Below, piece by piece: positions 55,642 through 64,000 of a stretch of 64,000 nt of DNA; positions within the stretch are counted from its first letter, which is position 1, and each line of letters starts with the position of its first letter. The notes below the pieces were generated by a model. It was given only the letters and a program-made list of their open reading frames with translations. It made no database searches and was not told where the DNA came from. Origin of the DNA: Siminovitchia fortis (GTDB lineage: Bacteria > Bacillota > Bacilli > Bacillales > Bacillaceae_C); assembly GCF_003605365.2 (NCBI RefSeq), contig NZ_QYTU02000002.1, positions 1-64,000 on the forward strand, read 5' to 3'. A program made the translations under genes and the position numbers.

Positions 55642-55813
55642 TTTTTCCATCCTTTTCCATCAGTCTGCGGACGTTTTCTTTGGGTGTCCAGCAATTGAAT
55701 TGATAATGGGTCTTCGTTTCATATCCAAGTCTTTTACAATAATAGCTCATTTTTCCATCCTTTCTTTCAGCAACAAAATGAATACATGTTGCACAACAAT
55801 GATATTTCTTCAT
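55634..55813 (-). CDS. Small Cys-rich protein
   Basis: 59 residues, MKKYHCCATCIHFVAERKDG..., with the pattern CCxxC near 6-9, C near 28 and C near 43, which could bind one zinc or iron. Basic, without a membrane segment. ATG 55813 with GGGGTG upstream. It overlaps the start of the nitronate monooxygenase gene, so the two are probably co-translated. Small proteins like this occur in Bacillus, but I know no function. Confidence 0.7.
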   Translation of the reverse strand: MKKYHCCATCIHFVAERKDGKMSYYCKRLGYETKTHYQFNCWTPKENVRRLMEKDGKNA

Positions 55814-55851
55814 AACCCGCACCCCGTTCCATTTGGCCGAAAGAGCATTTC

Positions 55852-56628
55852 CTATTTCCCTTGATAAACCGGCTTCCTTTTTTCGCTGAATGCCTGAAGC
55901 GCTTCAAGGCGGTCCTCGGTGGGGATGGTCAGCTCGTAGGCTTTCCTTTCAATTTCCAGCCCTGTTTGCAGGTCTGTATTCATTCCCGTTTTGATGGCGT
56001 ACTTTGCCTGCTGTACGGCAATCGGACCATTGGCTAAAATCGCGTCCGCAAGGTCCATTACCTTGCCCATCAGTTCTTCCTGCCCCGCAATATCGGTAAC
56101 AACTCCATATGTATATGCCTCTTCTGCCGTCAACCTCCTTGCTGTCAAGATCAATTCCATCGCCTTGGCTTCCCCGATCAGGCGCGGAAGCCTCTGGGTT
56201 CCCCCGGCTCCCGGGATGATGGCCAGGCTTGTTTCCGTCAACCCCATCATCGCTCCTTTTGCCGCAATCCTGAAATCGCATGCCAGAGCAAGCTCCATAC
56301 CTCCTCCAAAAGCATGGCCATTCATCGCGGCAATAGTCGGCTGCGGCAGCTTTTCAACCGCATGGAACACATCTCCGATTTTATTGACATTGCGGCGGAC
56401 CTCCTGCTCCGACAATGTCTTTCTTTCCTTCAAATCAGCACCGACACTGAATGCTTTATCACCGGCTCCTTTAAAAATCACCAGCCGAACATTTTTATCT
56501 GTTTTTAATATTTCTGCTGTTTCTCCCAATTCACACAGTGTTTCGTAATTAAAAGCATTTAAAGAATCGGGACGGTTAATCGTTACAGTCGCAATAAAAT
56601 CTTGAACATCCAACTGAATATATTTCAT
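55852..56628 (-). CDS. Enoyl-CoA hydratase
   Basis: 258 residues, crotonase family. Oxyanion-hole blocks FSVGADLKERK near 62 and MNGHAFGGGMELALACDFRI near 100-119; catalytic Glu in the block GLTETSLAIIPGAGG near 130 with the second Glu expected at TQRLPRLIGEAKA. Likely hydrates enoyl-CoA in beta-oxidation or branched-chain acid breakdown. B. subtilis YhaR is similar. Just downstream of lcfB, but after a terminator. Confidence 0.92.
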   Translation of the reverse strand: MKYIQLDVQDFIATVTINRPDSLNAFNYETLCELGETAEILKTDKNVRLVIFKGAGDKAFSVGADLKERKTLSEQEVRRNVNKIGDVFHAVEKLPQPTIAAMNGHAFGGGMELALACDFRIAAKGAMMGLTETSLAIIPGAGGTQRLPRLIGEAKAMELILTARRLTAEEAYTYGVVTDIAGQEELMGKVMDLADAILANGPIAVQQAKYAIKTGMNTDLQTGLEIERKAYELTIPTEDRLEALQAFSEKRKPVYQGK

Positions 56629-56705
56629 GGTTAATCCCCTTCCTTCATTGATCTCACCATTATATATTTCTTGATATATTTAAAAAAACCTTTCTTTCAA
56701 TGGAA

Positions 56706-56734
56706 AAATCACGGAAGAAAACATCCGTGATCAT
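56706..56734 (-). terminator. Terminator at the end of lcfB
   Basis: ATCACGGA / TCCGTGAT stem with an eight-base loop, T-rich tail on the minus strand. It overlaps the lcfB stop codon. Confidence 0.8.
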
Positions 56735-58248
56735 TGAAGAATCCGGTTCTTCAGTTCCCTTTTCATAATTTTGCCCGTAGAATTTTTCGGGAGTTCCTCA
56801 ATAAATTCAATGGATTTAGGAAGTTTGTACGAAGCCAGCCTTTCAGCAAGAAATTGATGAAGCTCCGCCTTATCCACTTTTTCATCCCTTGGTACGATAA
56901 AAGCTTTCACGGCTTCTCCCTGATCTGCATCGGGCACGCCGATCACTGCTGCTTCCAGAACACCCGGATGTCCATACAGGACTTCCTCCACCTCTCTCGG
57001 ATATACATTATAGCCTCCAACAATGATAAGGTCTTTCTTGCGGTCAACTATATAAAAGTAGCCTTCTTCATCCATTTTCGCCAAATCTCCCGTATACAGC
57101 CAGCCGTCACGGATCGCCTTTGACGTTTCTTCAGGCATGTTATAATATCCTTTCATGACATTCGGCCCGCGGACTGCCAGTTCTCCCACCTCGCCTGCAG
57201 GAAGCTCGTTTCCGGCTTCATCGACCACCTTATTTTCCACGTTCATAATGGAAGTGCCGATTGATCCGGGCTTCCGCGGCCTGTCGAGCGGGTTGAAACT
57301 TGTGACAGGTGACGCCTCCGATAGTCCATACCCTTCGGAAATGACGACATTGAATTTTTCCTCAAAGTTTTTCAGCAAAGCGACCGGCATGGAAGCCCCT
57401 CCCGAGATGCAGAGCCTTATAGAAGAGAAATCATCAGGATTGCTTTCCGGATACTGGTACAGAAAATTATACATCGTCGGCACCCCTGCAAAAATGGTCG
57501 CTTTAAAATTCTTGGCCACACGGAAAATTTCCTTCGGGCTGAATTTTGGTAAGATGATCAAAGTCGATCCGCTTATAAGCGGCGCATTCAAAACGACGGT
57601 CAGGCTGAATACATGGAACATCGGCAATGTTGTAATGACCGTATCTTCCCCGCCCATTTTCAAATAGTCGCGGATATCACGAGCGTTGGAATACAGATTT
57701 CCATGAGTCAGCATTGCGCCTTTTGGCTTTCCGGTAGTACCGGATGTATACAATATGACCGCCGTATCTCCGCTGTTTATAGGCACCGCTGTAAAATCTG
57801 CATCTCCGGAATGCAAAATTCCAGAAAACGTTTCCATTTCAGCATTCAATTCAGCTCCGGTTTCACAAATGATATAATGCTCGATTTTCGGAGCAGCCAT
57901 TCTCAGTTTTTCTATATAGGGAATCATCTGATCCAAGGCAATCACTGCTTTTACATCTCCATCTTTCAATATGTAGGCGATTTCAGACGGAGTATAGGTC
58001 GGATTGATCGGAATCGCTGTCGCCCCAACACGCATAATCCCATAAAGGCTGATAATGAAGTGCGGAGAATTTCCAAGCAAAAGGGCAACATGGTCCCCCT
58101 CTCCTATTCCCGCTTTCGCCAGCCCGCTTGCAAACTTGTTGACGGACACATTCAGTTCTTCATATGTCGTCGGATCGTCCATAAAGTAATAGGCGATCTT
58201 TTCACGGTTCTTCATTGCACTTTCATGTAAACTATCAGGTAAATTCAT
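56731..58248 (-). CDS. lcfB: Long-chain fatty-acid--CoA ligase LcfB
   Basis: 505 residues of the ANL superfamily. AMP-binding P-loop [11 protein letters not shown] near 165-175, [13 protein letters not shown] near 305, [22 protein letters not shown] near 390-410, and the catalytic Lys in [13 protein letters not shown] near the end. ATG 58248 follows AGGAGG; the ATG at 58281 would lie inside the FadR-type site. B. subtilis LcfB (YhfL) is known to be repressed by FadR. Confidence 0.95.
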   Translation of the reverse strand: MNLPDSLHESAMKNREKIAYYFMDDPTTYEELNVSVNKFASGLAKAGIGEGDHVALLLGNSPHFIISLYGIMRVGATAIPINPTYTPSEIAYILKDGDVKAVIALDQMIPYIEKLRMAAPKIEHYIICETGAELNAEMETFSGILHSGDADFTAVPINSGDTAVILYTSGTTGKPKGAMLTHGNLYSNARDIRDYLKMGGEDTVITTLPMFHVFSLTVVLNAPLISGSTLIILPKFSPKEIFRVAKNFKATIFAGVPTMYNFLYQYPESNPDDFSSIRLCISGGASMPVALLKNFEEKFNVVISEGYGLSEASPVTSFNPLDRPRKPGSIGTSIMNVENKVVDEAGNELPAGEVGELAVRGPNVMKGYYNMPEETSKAIRDGWLYTGDLAKMDEEGYFYIVDRKKDLIIVGGYNVYPREVEEVLYGHPGVLEAAVIGVPDADQGEAVKAFIVPRDEKVDKAELHQFLAERLASYKLPKSIEFIEELPKNSTGKIMKRELKNRILQ

Positions 58249-58262
58249 AACGGCCCTCCTAT

Positions 58263-58280
58263 TGAATGAATGATCATTCA
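58263..58280 (-). promoter_or_regulatory. FadR-type operator before lcfB
   Basis: TGAATGAATGATCATTCA, arms TGAATGA/TCATTCA with a four-base centre, close to the Bacillus FadR consensus TGAATGAMTANTCATTCA. It lies 15 bases before the lcfB start, so repression relieved by long-chain acyl-CoA is expected. Confidence 0.85.
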
Positions 58281-58334
58281 TTTTTTGACGTTAAAAAATC
58301 CCATGATGCATTACTATTTCAATTATAATAAAAG

Positions 58335-58374
58335 TTCAAAAAAGCCACAACCCCATTTTTCGGGCTGTGACTCC
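58335..58374 (-). terminator. Terminator after lplJ
   Basis: On the minus strand an imperfect stem pairs AGTCACAGCCC with GGGGTTGTGGCT, followed by TTTTTT. Directly after the lplJ stop. Confidence 0.8.
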
Positions 58375-58377
58375 TTT

Positions 58378-59370
58378 TTAATATATCAGATCAAGCACTT
58401 CCTCTTTCCCAATATTGCCGAAATAATGGCGGATATCTATATTTTCAAGCGCCTTTGCTATTTCAGATCTTTCGTATTTTACTCCTGTCAGCCTGTCTTC
58501 AATATCGCTTACATCTCCAATTCCGAAAAAGTCCCCGAAAATTTTACACCCGGTAATCAATCCTTTGTTCACATCCAGTCGAAATTCGATTTGTCCAACG
58601 GGGAACCGGTGAGAGTGCTGTATGTTAAATTTCGGTGATTTCCCATAATTCCAGTCCCAGTTCCGGTATCGCTTTTGGGAAATTTCATTGATTTTTTTCC
58701 AATCGTCTTCCGTCATTTTATACTCGGGGATCGGATCCTGCCCGTCGAAAATGTAACGGAGAAGCAGTTCTTTAAACTGCTCGGTTGTCATCTTTTCTTC
58801 CAAAAACTCCGAGATGTTTGCTACACGGCTCCTGATTGATTTGATCCCTTTTGACTCGATTTTATCCTTTCGCACCTTTAATGCTGAAACGACATTTTCA
58901 ATTTCGGAATCAAACAGCAATGTCCCATGGGTGAACATACGGCCTCTTGTAGCAAACTGGGCATTCCCGGATATTTTCCGGCCCTCCACCACGATATCAT
59001 TTCTTCCCTGCAGCTCCGCTTTTATCCCAAGCTTCTCCAACGCCTTGATAACAGGCTCCGTAAACTTCCGGAAGTTCATGAAGCTGTCCCCTTCATCTTT
59101 CGTGATGAAGCTGTAATTCAAATTTCCCAAATCGTGATAAACCGCTCCGCCCCCTGACAGCCGCCTGACGACATGGATGCCGTTTTTTTCCACATATTCC
59201 GTATTGATTTCCTCGATTGTATTTTGGTTTTTTCCAATGATGATTGAGGGTTCATTGATATAAAACAGTAAATACCCATCATCGTTAATATCGAGATTCT
59301 TAAGAGCATATTCCTCAATCGCCAGGTTGATCCGCGGATCGGTAATGCCCTGATTATCAATAAAAAGCAT
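58378..59370 (-). CDS. lplJ: Lipoate--protein ligase LplJ
   Basis: 330 residues. Attaches scavenged lipoate to dehydrogenase E2 and GcvH proteins. RRLSGGGAVYHDLGNLNYSF near 74-93 is the lipoyl-AMP site, GRNDIVVEGRKISGNAQ near 122-138 includes the catalytic Lys, and the small C-terminal domain GLITGCKIFGDFFG is present. Downstream of yhfI, as in B. subtilis (yhfI-lplJ). Confidence 0.95.
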   Translation of the reverse strand: MLFIDNQGITDPRINLAIEEYALKNLDINDDGYLLFYINEPSIIIGKNQNTIEEINTEYVEKNGIHVVRRLSGGGAVYHDLGNLNYSFITKDEGDSFMNFRKFTEPVIKALEKLGIKAELQGRNDIVVEGRKISGNAQFATRGRMFTHGTLLFDSEIENVVSALKVRKDKIESKGIKSIRSRVANISEFLEEKMTTEQFKELLLRYIFDGQDPIPEYKMTEDDWKKINEISQKRYRNWDWNYGKSPKFNIQHSHRFPVGQIEFRLDVNKGLITGCKIFGDFFGIGDVSDIEDRLTGVKYERSEIAKALENIDIRHYFGNIGKEEVLDLIY

Positions 59371-59391
59371 GATATTTCCTTCCCCTTTACT

Positions 59392-60126
59392 TTAAATTTC
59401 CATTTTCAATCCTTCTTGGGCAATGATAATTTCTCCTGCGAACTGTTCGGCAGCTTCGTCTTTAAGCCTGGACAGATCTCCAAAATGGGGGAGATGCGTC
59501 AGGATAAGCTTGTCCACGCCCGCCTGTCGGGCAGTCTTTCCAGCTTGCTCGCTCGTCATATGGCCGGCAGCACTGCCGTCCATCCCTTTATAAAAATTCG
59601 ATTCACAAAGCAGCACATCAGCTCCTTTGGAAAAGTCCGCCAGTTCTTTGAAGTATGAAGTATCTCCCGTGTAAACGATGGCCTTTCCATCTGCTTCTAT
59701 TCTCATGGCGAAGCAGGGAGCTGAATGATGTGTCTGCAGAAAGGAGATCGACAATGGGCCGATATGTAATATTTCATCAGGTTTATAGGCTATCCCTGCT
59801 GTTACATCTTTATAAGTGAGCTGCTTAAACCCCTCCGAATCCAGCCCATGGCCATAGATGGGAAGGGTTTTGTCATACTGGCCGGTAAACTTGCCGACAT
59901 AAAGGGCATGCTGGACTACCCCGATGTCCGCCGTATGGTCCGCATGGTAATGCGAGAGTATAATCCCGTCCAGTTTTTCAGCACTTATTATTGTTTGAAG
60001 CTTGGATAAAACAGCACTGCCGCAATCCATGAGCAAATAAAAACCGTTATGGGCTAACAAGTATCCCGAACTTGCTTCTCCCGCTTTCGGAAATCCACCC
60101 CAGTGTCCGATGATTGTCAGATCCAC
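59392..60126 (-). CDS. yhfI: MBL-fold metallohydrolase YhfI
   Basis: 244 residues, metallo-beta-lactamase fold. Metal motif SHYHADHTADIGV near 57-69, a second His at THHSAPCFA and HLPHFGDL near the end. RNase Z-like without the exosite arm. GTG 60126 has GGGAG eight bases before it. Substrate unknown. Confidence 0.88.
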   Translation of the reverse strand: MDLTIIGHWGGFPKAGEASSGYLLAHNGFYLLMDCGSAVLSKLQTIISAEKLDGIILSHYHADHTADIGVVQHALYVGKFTGQYDKTLPIYGHGLDSEGFKQLTYKDVTAGIAYKPDEILHIGPLSISFLQTHHSAPCFAMRIEADGKAIVYTGDTSYFKELADFSKGADVLLCESNFYKGMDGSAAGHMTSEQAGKTARQAGVDKLILTHLPHFGDLSRLKDEAAEQFAGEIIIAQEGLKMEI

Positions 60127-60208
60127 TTTTATCACTCCCTGCCGTATCTCTCATAATAATAACTATACTAGATTTTTGAATTTTTAGCAGGAAAATAGAA
60201 ATTTCCTG

Positions 60209-60238
60209 TTGACAGCAAAACAACTGTTATAATACAAT
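60209..60238 (+). promoter_or_regulatory. Promoter of yhfH
   Basis: TTGACA (60209-60214), 18-base spacer, TACAAT (60233-60238), about 50 bases before the ATG. Confidence 0.75.
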
Positions 60239-60289
60239 ATAAACAACGAAGCACCGTTGTATAACAAACTTGAGGGAGTGGAAAATAAA

Positions 60290-60418
60290 ATGATGGAAAA
60301 CGTAGTAGAATTCTTTAAAAATTTGCCTCCAAAGAAATGTACAGAATGCGGAGAAACCGTATCAGAACAACACGAGTGCTATGGAACGAAATGTGATAAG
60401 TGCTTAGGTTTCAAATAA
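60290..60418 (+). CDS. yhfH: YhfH family zinc-ribbon-like small protein
   Basis: 42 residues, MMENVVEFFKNLPPKKCTEC..., with Cys pairs at 17/20 and 35/38 plus Cys 30, a treble-clef or zinc-ribbon pattern. Matches the tiny YhfH family and sits next to yhfI as in B. subtilis. Ribosome binding site GAGGGAG. Function unknown. Confidence 0.85.
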   Translation: MMENVVEFFKNLPPKKCTECGETVSEQHECYGTKCDKCLGFK

Positions 60419-60429
60419 GATGACATGTT

Positions 60430-60458
60430 CCCCCCAACACCGGGGGTTATTTTTTTGG
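60430..60458 (+). terminator. Terminator after yhfH
   Basis: CCCCC / GGGGG stem around AACAC, followed by a TTATTTTTTT tail. Confidence 0.85.
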
Positions 60459-60512
60459 CAAATCTGTTATAATACAAAAATGGAGCTGCCGCAATGACAA
60501 CTCCTTTCTTCT

Positions 60513-61562
60513 CTAACGGCCTGCCCCGATCGCCTCTTTCATATTTGAAAATCCATCCCTTTTCATCAATTCCAGCAATCTTGTATTAATGGCCTTGACG
60601 ATTCCAGGGCCTTCATAAATCATTCCTGTGTACACTTGGATGAGGCTTGCGCCGGCAAGGATTTTCTCATAGGCATCATCCCCGGTGAAAATGCCGCCGA
60701 CTCCAATGATGGGCACCTGATCACCGATTTCTTCATATATTTCTTTGATCCATGCAGTTGATCTTTCTTTCAGCGGAAGGCCGCTGAGACCGCCGGCTTC
60801 TTCAACATGAGCTTTCGAAGCCAGCCCTTCCCTTGACAACGTCGTATTTGTGGCGATGATTCCGGAGAGCCCTTCATCCACTGCCGCATGCACCACATCG
60901 CGCATATGTTCATCGGTCATATCAGGAGCCACTTTTAAAAAGACCGGCTTTTTCGCTGCGCCATTGGCTTCCAATTCATTCTTTTTCTTCTGAATGGAAG
61001 CGATCAACTGCTTGAGGCTCTCTATTTCCTGCAGGTCACGCAAATTAGGAGTATTGGGCGAACTTACATTAATAACGAAATAATGCCCGTACGGATATAG
61101 GACATCCAGGCACTTTTCATAGTCACCCGCCGCTTCTTCATTGGGGGTGATTTTATTTTTGCCGATGTTGACACCTATCGGCACCCCTGCTGCTTCATAA
61201 CTATGTAAGTTCTTTGCGGCAGCATCCGCTCCTTCATTATTGAATCCCATGCGGTTGATCACCGCACTGTCTTCCGCGAGGCGAAAAAGCCGGGGTTTTT
61301 CATTTCCAGATTGCGCAAGCGGTGTGATGGTCCCGACTTCAACAAAGCCGAAACCCATGGCAGACAATGCATGGTAAACCTCTGCATTCTTATCAAATCC
61401 GGCAGCAAGCCCGACCGGATTTGGGAACCGTATTCCACAGACATCTATTGCCAGGCTTTCATCATGAACCTGATACATGGAACGGAGCAAACCCTTTCCG
61501 CCCGATTTATCAGCAAGTTTCAATGCGGACACCGTACGATGGTGTATCTCCTCGGGATCCAT
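60513..61562 (-). CDS. pyrD: Dihydroorotate dehydrogenase (quinone), class 2
   Basis: Oxidises dihydroorotate with quinone at the membrane. The readable frame from ATG 61562 gives 349 residues: NPVGLAAGFDKNAE near 48, GFGFVEVGTITP, NRMGFNNEG, and VNVSSPNTPNL-type block with the catalytic Ser of class 2 enzymes near 165. Class 2 proteins normally start about 12 residues earlier with an amphipathic helix; here the frame extends upstream as YPLIKKFLFKMDPEE, which fits, but it has no ATG, GTG or TTG start. The ribosome binding site GAGGAG is at 61598-61603. The true start is therefore unclear. Confidence 0.92.
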   Translation of the reverse strand: MDPEEIHHRTVSALKLADKSGGKGLLRSMYQVHDESLAIDVCGIRFPNPVGLAAGFDKNAEVYHALSAMGFGFVEVGTITPLAQSGNEKPRLFRLAEDSAVINRMGFNNEGADAAAKNLHSYEAAGVPIGVNIGKNKITPNEEAAGDYEKCLDVLYPYGHYFVINVSSPNTPNLRDLQEIESLKQLIASIQKKKNELEANGAAKKPVFLKVAPDMTDEHMRDVVHAAVDEGLSGIIATNTTLSREGLASKAHVEEAGGLSGLPLKERSTAWIKEIYEEIGDQVPIIGVGGIFTGDDAYEKILAGASLIQVYTGMIYEGPGIVKAINTRLLELMKRDGFSNMKEAIGAGR

Positions 61563-61827
61563 CTTAAATAAAAATTTTTTTATCAGAGGGTATATGACTC
61601 CTCACGCCTTTCTAACATGCCGTTTGAAATTCTTTTCTCGGATTGATATTACCATTATCCCCCGCGACTCTCAATAAGGTGCAGGCTTCATTTTTTGTCC
61701 GGCAGGCAAAAAATTCACAGGAATTCCTCTAAAATGAATTATTTCTGAACATTGGCCGTTTGCCGCCAACGCATTGCATATATTGGGTATAATGGATGCA
61801 AATGTGCGTTTTTCGGGAGGTTTTTTT

Positions 61828-62391
61828 TTGAAAAAAGTTTTTTCCGTTATTTTCATATCTTTCATTCTCATTTTAAGCGCCTGCTCTTCGCAAAAAAGCG
61901 GAAAGCCCATTGAGGACTTCAATTATACTGATCAGGATGGGAAGCCTTTCGGGCTCAAGGATTTAAAAGGCAAGGTCTGGGTCTCCGATTTCGTTTTCAC
62001 GAATTGTACGACGGTCTGTCCCCCAATGACGATGAATATGAGCGATCTGCAGGAAAAAGTGAAAGAAAAGGGGCTGGACGATGTCCATTTTGTTTCTTTC
62101 AGTGTAGACCCGGAAGTCGATACACCCGAGGTGCTAAAAAAATATGGGGAATCTTTCGGCGCCGATTTTTCCAGATGGCACTTTCTTACAGGGTACTCAC
62201 AGGAAGAAATAGAAGATTATGCTCCAAAAAATTTTAAAACAGTCGTGAAAAAGCCGCGCGACGATGACCAAGTCATCCATGGAACCAGCTTCTACCTTTT
62301 TAATAAAGACGGGGAGCTGATCGGGGAATATCCCGGAGATAAAAAAGTACCATTCAAACAGATCATTAAAGATATCAAAGCGGCACTTTAA
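61828..62391 (+). CDS. Sco family copper-chaperone lipoprotein
   Basis: 187 residues. Lipobox LSAC near residue 18, then the thioredoxin-like Sco fold with the copper-binding CTTVCPP near 58-62 and the third ligand His in VIHGTSFYLF near 152. Sco proteins mature the CuA site of cytochrome c oxidase. TTG 61828 lies seven bases behind GGGAGG; the frame is open further upstream but without a signal. B. subtilis YpmQ is the counterpart. Confidence 0.92.
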   Translation: MKKVFSVIFISFILILSACSSQKSGKPIEDFNYTDQDGKPFGLKDLKGKVWVSDFVFTNCTTVCPPMTMNMSDLQEKVKEKGLDDVHFVSFSVDPEVDTPEVLKKYGESFGADFSRWHFLTGYSQEEIEDYAPKNFKTVVKKPRDDDQVIHGTSFYLFNKDGELIGEYPGDKKVPFKQIIKDIKAAL

Positions 62392-62395
62392 CAAG

Positions 62396-62438
62396 AAAGC
62401 GGAAGAATAAGCCCAACGGGGACTATTCTTCCGCTTTT
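62396..62438. terminator. Bidirectional terminator sco/hemY
   Basis: AAAGCGGAAGAATA / TATTCTTCCGCTTT, a 13-base perfect stem between convergent genes, T tract on the plus strand. Confidence 0.9.
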
Positions 62439-62442
62439 AATT

Positions 62443-63855
62443 TTAACCGATATGTTGTAAAACCTCGTCTGCCGCCGCTTTTCCCTGGTCAATACAATCG
62501 GGAATTCCCAGCCCTTCATAGGAGCTTCCGGCAATGAATACGCCGGGCATGGCATCCCGAAGATTTGATTTGATTCTGCCAATCCGTTCTTTATGGCCGA
62601 CAGTGTATTGCGGCATCGCCTGTTTCCAGCGTGTCACAATGGTAAAATCCGGCTTTGCATGTAAATCCATTGTCCGCTTCAAATCCGCCAAAACAATTCT
62701 TTCTATCTCTTCATCCGATAAATCAACAACTGTTTCCTCACCTGCGCGGCCAACGTAGCAGCGCAGCAGTACTTTGCCTTCCGGTGTTGTATGCGGCCAT
62801 TTTTTATGCGTCCATGTACATGCAGTGATTGTGTAATCACTGTTTCTTGATACTACAAAACCGGTCCCGTCCATGTGATCATTGACATCTTTCGCATCAA
62901 AAGCCATCGCAACGGTTGCCACCGAAGTTGCAGGCATTTCCTTCAGCCCATGAATGAGAGGGTCATCAGGAAATAAATCTGCCAGCGCAAAATGAGGCAG
63001 GGCGAGGATGATACTGTCCGCTTCCACCCACTCTCCGTTATTCAATTGAAGCTTGTATCCTTTTTCATCGTTATTTACAATCGAAACGACACGTGTCCCT
63101 TTTAAGATGGAAGAAGGATCGAGTTTTTCTTCAATTGCCTTGACAAGCGACTGCAAACCGCCTTTCAAAGTTAAGAAAATCCCTTGATTCTTTGGACTTA
63201 CTTCTTTTTTCGGTGCAGAGGGTGTTGTCTTTTTCATGCCCATGATCAAACTTCGGTATTTTTGTTCCACCTGATAAAACTGCGGAAATGTAGACATCAG
63301 GCTGAGCCGGTCAATGTCGCCTGCATAAATACCCGAAAGCAGCGGTTCGACGAGATTTTCCACCACCTCGTCCCCGAGACGCCTGCGGAAAAAGCCGCCC
63401 AATGATTGATCGCCCGAAACTTTTGAGCGCGGCATGACAAAATCCGCCGCCGCCCTCATTTTGCCCTGGATGGAGAATAAATCCGTTGTAATAAAAGGGG
63501 TTATTTTCGTCGGAATTCCCATGACAGCTCCTTTGGGCATCGGATGGAGCTTCTCATTGGCAAGTACAAAAGACCGTCCCGCTGTATTGTTCACCAGTTC
63601 ATCTTTCAAACCGACATCGATGGCAAGCTCCGCCGCACTCCTTTTCCTTTCAAGAAAGGAGTCGGGCCCGCGTTCGATTGTAAATCCATCTTTATATACT
63701 GTTTGAAATTTGCCTCCAAGCTTATGGCTTGCTTCTACAAGCAAAACTTCACACGGCAGCTGCTTTTCATGAATTGTTTTCTGCAAATAATACGCTGCTG
63801 TTAAACCGGTAATTCCACCGCCGACCACAACAACTTTTTTCCTGTCTTCCGCCAA
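62443..63855 (-). CDS. hemY: Coproporphyrinogen III oxidase (HemY/CgoX)
   Basis: 470 residues, FAD enzyme of the Gram-positive coproporphyrin-dependent haem pathway. FAD motif VVVGGGITGLTAAYYL near 9-24, ERGPDSFLERK near 58, and at the end GVFIAGSSYEGLGIPDCIDQ. Directly after hemH, as in hemEHY of Bacillus. Confidence 0.96.
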   Translation of the reverse strand: MAEDRKKVVVVGGGITGLTAAYYLQKTIHEKQLPCEVLLVEASHKLGGKFQTVYKDGFTIERGPDSFLERKRSAAELAIDVGLKDELVNNTAGRSFVLANEKLHPMPKGAVMGIPTKITPFITTDLFSIQGKMRAAADFVMPRSKVSGDQSLGGFFRRRLGDEVVENLVEPLLSGIYAGDIDRLSLMSTFPQFYQVEQKYRSLIMGMKKTTPSAPKKEVSPKNQGIFLTLKGGLQSLVKAIEEKLDPSSILKGTRVVSIVNNDEKGYKLQLNNGEWVEADSIILALPHFALADLFPDDPLIHGLKEMPATSVATVAMAFDAKDVNDHMDGTGFVVSRNSDYTITACTWTHKKWPHTTPEGKVLLRCYVGRAGEETVVDLSDEEIERIVLADLKRTMDLHAKPDFTIVTRWKQAMPQYTVGHKERIGRIKSNLRDAMPGVFIAGSSYEGLGIPDCIDQGKAAADEVLQHIG

Positions 63856-63876
63856 ACCGAAATCGCCTTCTTTTAA

Positions 63877-64000
63877 TTATTGTTTTCCAAGTTTCTTTAA
63901 AACAACTGCAGCCAGTGCATCGATAAATTCAGGCTGTGCATCCGGCATCGCAGGCCGGTAATACGCCGCCCCCACTTCATCTGTCACAACTTTGCACTCG
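63877..64000 (-). CDS. hemH: Ferrochelatase, C-terminal end (partial)
   Basis: Only the last 40 codons are in the window: ECKVVTDEVGAAYYRPAMPD and a KKLGKQ end, the C-terminus of Bacillus HemH (coproporphyrin ferrochelatase). The stop is 21 bases before the hemY start, so the two share an operon. The 5' part lies beyond the window edge. Confidence 0.85.
   Translation of the reverse strand, partial: ECKVVTDEVGAAYYRPAMPDAQPEFIDALAAVVLKKLGKQ

Overview
The window is chromosomal DNA of an endospore-forming Bacillaceae bacterium. Evidence is the complete gerPA-F spore-coat permeability operon, the competence set (comK, mecA, spx, coiA), a class 2 pyrD, Gram-positive-type AddAB, many strong GGAGG-type ribosome binding sites with frequent TTG and GTG starts, and YitK/YitT/YjbA/YjaZ/YhfN-type genes. 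From memory of Bacillus subtilis, nearly the whole window follows the order of the B. subtilis hemEHY-yhf-comK-addAB-gerP-yis-yit-yjz-fabHF-trpS-spx-mecA-coiA segment, read right to left here. It lacks many B. subtilis genes (no sbcDC beside addA, no med-comZ before fabH).

Layout. 1-11 kb: coiA, mecA, spx, a secreted DUF4015-type glycoside hydrolase-like protein, trpS, yjbA, a small membrane protein, yjaZ, and fabF-fabH behind a FapR-type operator, then a Rossmann-like protein and yjzD. 11-18 kb: clpB, the SufT-like yitW, the esterase yitV, three tiny genes, the membrane protein yitT and a DegV protein. 18-24 kb: a complete ribose operon rbsRKDACB, with a consensus promoter followed by three palindromic operator-like sites. 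24-30.7 kb: a decayed accessory island made of RHS/WapA-type polymorphic-toxin fragments, candidate immunity genes, at least two insertion-sequence remnants and a broken lipoprotein gene. 30.7-35.7 kb: yitK, a stress-type SDR, a membrane-anchored GH13 protein that has lost its catalytic residues, an unknown small protein and a VWA lipoprotein. 35.7-36.8 kb: no protein gene, but a hairpin-rich probable structured RNA (or mobile-element end) and a composite repeat. 36.8-42 kb: yisL, yisK, a DUF418 protein, and gerPA-F split by a 0.6-kb repeat block. 42-54.5 kb: addAB, a TVP38 protein, yhjD, comK, an IDEAL protein, the M48 protease yhfN, azlCD. 54.5-64 kb: a nitronate monooxygenase-like enzyme, a small Cys-rich protein, enoyl-CoA hydratase, lcfB behind a FadR-type operator, lplJ, yhfI, yhfH, pyrD, a Sco lipoprotein, hemY and the 3' end of hemH.

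How the genes fit together. MecA, Spx, ComK and CoiA are parts of the ClpCP/competence network. FabH and FabF start and extend fatty acids; LcfB and the enoyl-CoA hydratase activate and degrade them, and the operator-like sites fit opposite control by FapR and FadR. The rbs genes import and phosphorylate ribose. GerP proteins let germinants through the spore coat. AddAB repairs double-strand breaks. HemH/HemY complete haem synthesis and Sco delivers copper to cytochrome oxidase.

Most notable are (1) the RHS island, with three successive toxin-tip modules in different stages of decay, two of them paired with a small downstream gene that could give immunity; (2) a GH13 protein in which the catalytic Asp, Glu and Asp are Ser, Thr and Asn; (3) a hairpin-rich RNA-like region at about 35.9-36.26 kb; and (4) a family of at least eight mosaic intergenic repeats, one of which interrupts the gerP operon.
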